In this document: positions 24,420-25,177 of the stretch, piece by piece
How the letters are laid out: every line of letters begins with the position of its first letter
Numbering within the stretch: position 1 is the stretch's first letter
NCBI GenBank assembly: GCA_003602665.1
Contig: QQSG01000028.1
Location: 4,161 to 29,337, forward strand
Source: Candidatus Poseidoniales archaeon
Lineage (GTDB): Archaea > Thermoplasmatota > Poseidoniia > Poseidoniales > Poseidoniaceae
DNA: 25,177 nt
Direction of reading: 5' to 3'
Program-made: the position numbers and the translations under genes
The notes under the pieces: model-generated
The model's database searches: none
What the model was told of the DNA's origin: nothing
The model's input: the letters and a program-made list of their open reading frames with translations, nothing else

Positions 24420-25177
24420 ATGCGTAGGATTGCAGTTACTGATGGTATGGCGGATGAAGCAATTAAACGGTTAGAACAAGCTGACTGTGAGGTTGTACGG
24501 CAATTCATTGAAGTTGAAGATTTACTTGATGGAGCATTGGCTGATTTTGATGCAGTCATTGTTCGCAGTGCGACAAAGATTACGAAAGAAATTTTAGAGG
24601 TGAGCACCCCTGGTCTGAAAGTTGTTGCGAGAGCTGGAGTCGGTGTCGATAATATTGATCTTGATACTGCTTCAAAACTTGGAATTCCTGTGGTTAATGC
24701 ACCACGAGCAAGTACTCAGAGCGTGGTTGAACTGACAGTTGCTCATTTACTGGGTTCTCTTCGTTACATTCCTACTGCTGACCGTACTCTTCGCTCTGGG
24801 AAATGGGCCAAAAAAGAGTTAACGGGGACTGAACTTTACGGAAAGCGATTAGGATTAATTGGATTTGGCCGTATTGCGCAAGGAGTTGCTCGCGTCGCTC
24901 AAGCATTTGGTATGGAAGTTCATTCCTACGATCCATATTTGCCTGCTGCAGTAGCCAAGAAGTTTGACGTATCCATGCACAAAACGGTCGATGGTTTGTT
25001 CAAACGTTGCACTCACATTTCTATTCATTGCAACCTCACTGATGAAACACACCACCTTGTTGATTCAGAACGAATCTCAATGATGCCTGGAAAAGATCCG
25101 AATAATTTACCCTGTGGAAATCATATCGTAAATTGTGCTAGAGGTGGAATCATTGATGAAACAGCTGCTCTAGAGGC
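24420..25177 (+). CDS. serA: D-3-phosphoglycerate dehydrogenase (partial, C-terminus beyond window)
   Basis: I translated 252 codons from ATG 24420 to the right edge without a stop. The product is a 2-hydroxyacid dehydrogenase that commits 3-phosphoglycerate to serine synthesis. Visible features are the N-terminal substrate domain (VVARAGVGVDNIDLDTA, NAPRASTQSVVELTVAHLL), the NAD-binding GFGRIAQG (148-155) with D171 at the end of the second strand, and the catalytic Arg R241 in NCARGGIIDE. The catalytic Glu and His lie beyond the edge. Between MM and NCARGG there is an insertion of about nine residues (PGKDPNNLPCGNH region) compared with the usual family spacing. Glyoxylate or other 2-hydroxyacid dehydrogenase activity cannot be excluded without the C-terminal ACT-type domain. 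No Shine-Dalgarno is seen; the leader from the upstream TATA would be short. Confidence 0.92.
   Translation, partial: MRRIAVTDGMADEAIKRLEQADCEVVRQFIEVEDLLDGALADFDAVIVRSATKITKEILEVSTPGLKVVARAGVGVDNIDLDTASKLGIPVVNAPRASTQSVVELTVAHLLGSLRYIPTADRTLRSGKWAKKELTGTELYGKRLGLIGFGRIAQGVARVAQAFGMEVHSYDPYLPAAVAKKFDVSMHKTVDGLFKRCTHISIHCNLTDETHHLVDSERISMMPGKDPNNLPCGNHIVNCARGGIIDETAALE

Overview
The window looks like a chromosomal piece of a marine Euryarchaeota genome, most likely Marine Group II (Candidatus Poseidoniales). The evidence is archaeal information-processing genes (Rpo7, Spt4, ribosomal proteins S24e and S27ae, archaeal-type AlaRS, DtdA, RtcB, an HVO_0476-type zinc-finger protein), tRNA genes ending in an encoded CCA, moderate GC, very tight packing with overlapping stop codons, and large secreted or membrane-tethered proteins including two subtilisin-like proteases. 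Assignment to Marine Group II is inference; no 16S gene is present. There is no sign of a phage, IS element, CRISPR array or defence island.

Layout. 1-4757 (-): the N-terminal 1585 codons of a giant secreted protein with FG-GAP/VCBS-like repeats, a CARDB-type domain and serial beta-sandwich domains; it runs off the left edge. 4758-5025: divergent intergenic region with a GC-rich, strongly structured leader before rpo7. 5026-6284 (+): rpo7-spt4-rps24e-rps27ae, the last gene only 56 codons long. 6263-7210 (-): propeller-like protein of unknown function. 7271-9220 (+): D-aminoacyl-tRNA deacylase (dtdA) and proline dehydrogenase. 9221-10003 (-): HVO_0476-like zinc-finger protein. 10089-10805 (+): SAM-dependent methyltransferase. 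10807-14077 (-): three-gene operon of a six-helix membrane protein, a SufS-type cysteine desulfurase and a membrane-tethered subtilisin. 14166-14379 (+): tRNA-Ser(GGA) and tRNA-Thr(GGT). 14448-14663 (+): small coiled-coil protein. 14664-16139 (-): RtcB ligase. 16242-19091 (+): AlaRS. 19088-19810 (-): Nudix hydrolase. 19893-20594 (+): ETHE1-like metallo-beta-lactamase-fold enzyme. 20645-23176 (+): secreted subtilisin with a C-terminal membrane helix. 23173-24318 (-): multi-pass membrane protein. 24420-end (+): phosphoglycerate dehydrogenase, cut by the right edge.

Two themes recur. Translation and RNA: RNA polymerase and elongation subunits, ribosomal proteins, AlaRS, DtdA, RtcB and tRNAs. Protein and amino-acid scavenging: secreted proteases, proline dehydrogenase, cysteine desulfurase, an ETHE1-like enzyme and serine synthesis, which fits a heterotroph degrading protein. 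Co-regulation of the second group is inference.

The most unusual non-coding signal is the rpo7 leader (about 4920-5025). One pyrimidine strand can pair with either of two purine strands, and the second of these contains the Shine-Dalgarno sequence. A second oddity is the AlaRS leader, where an AGGAGG lies 25 bases from the ATG with a small GC hairpin between them. No clearly new multi-gene system was found.
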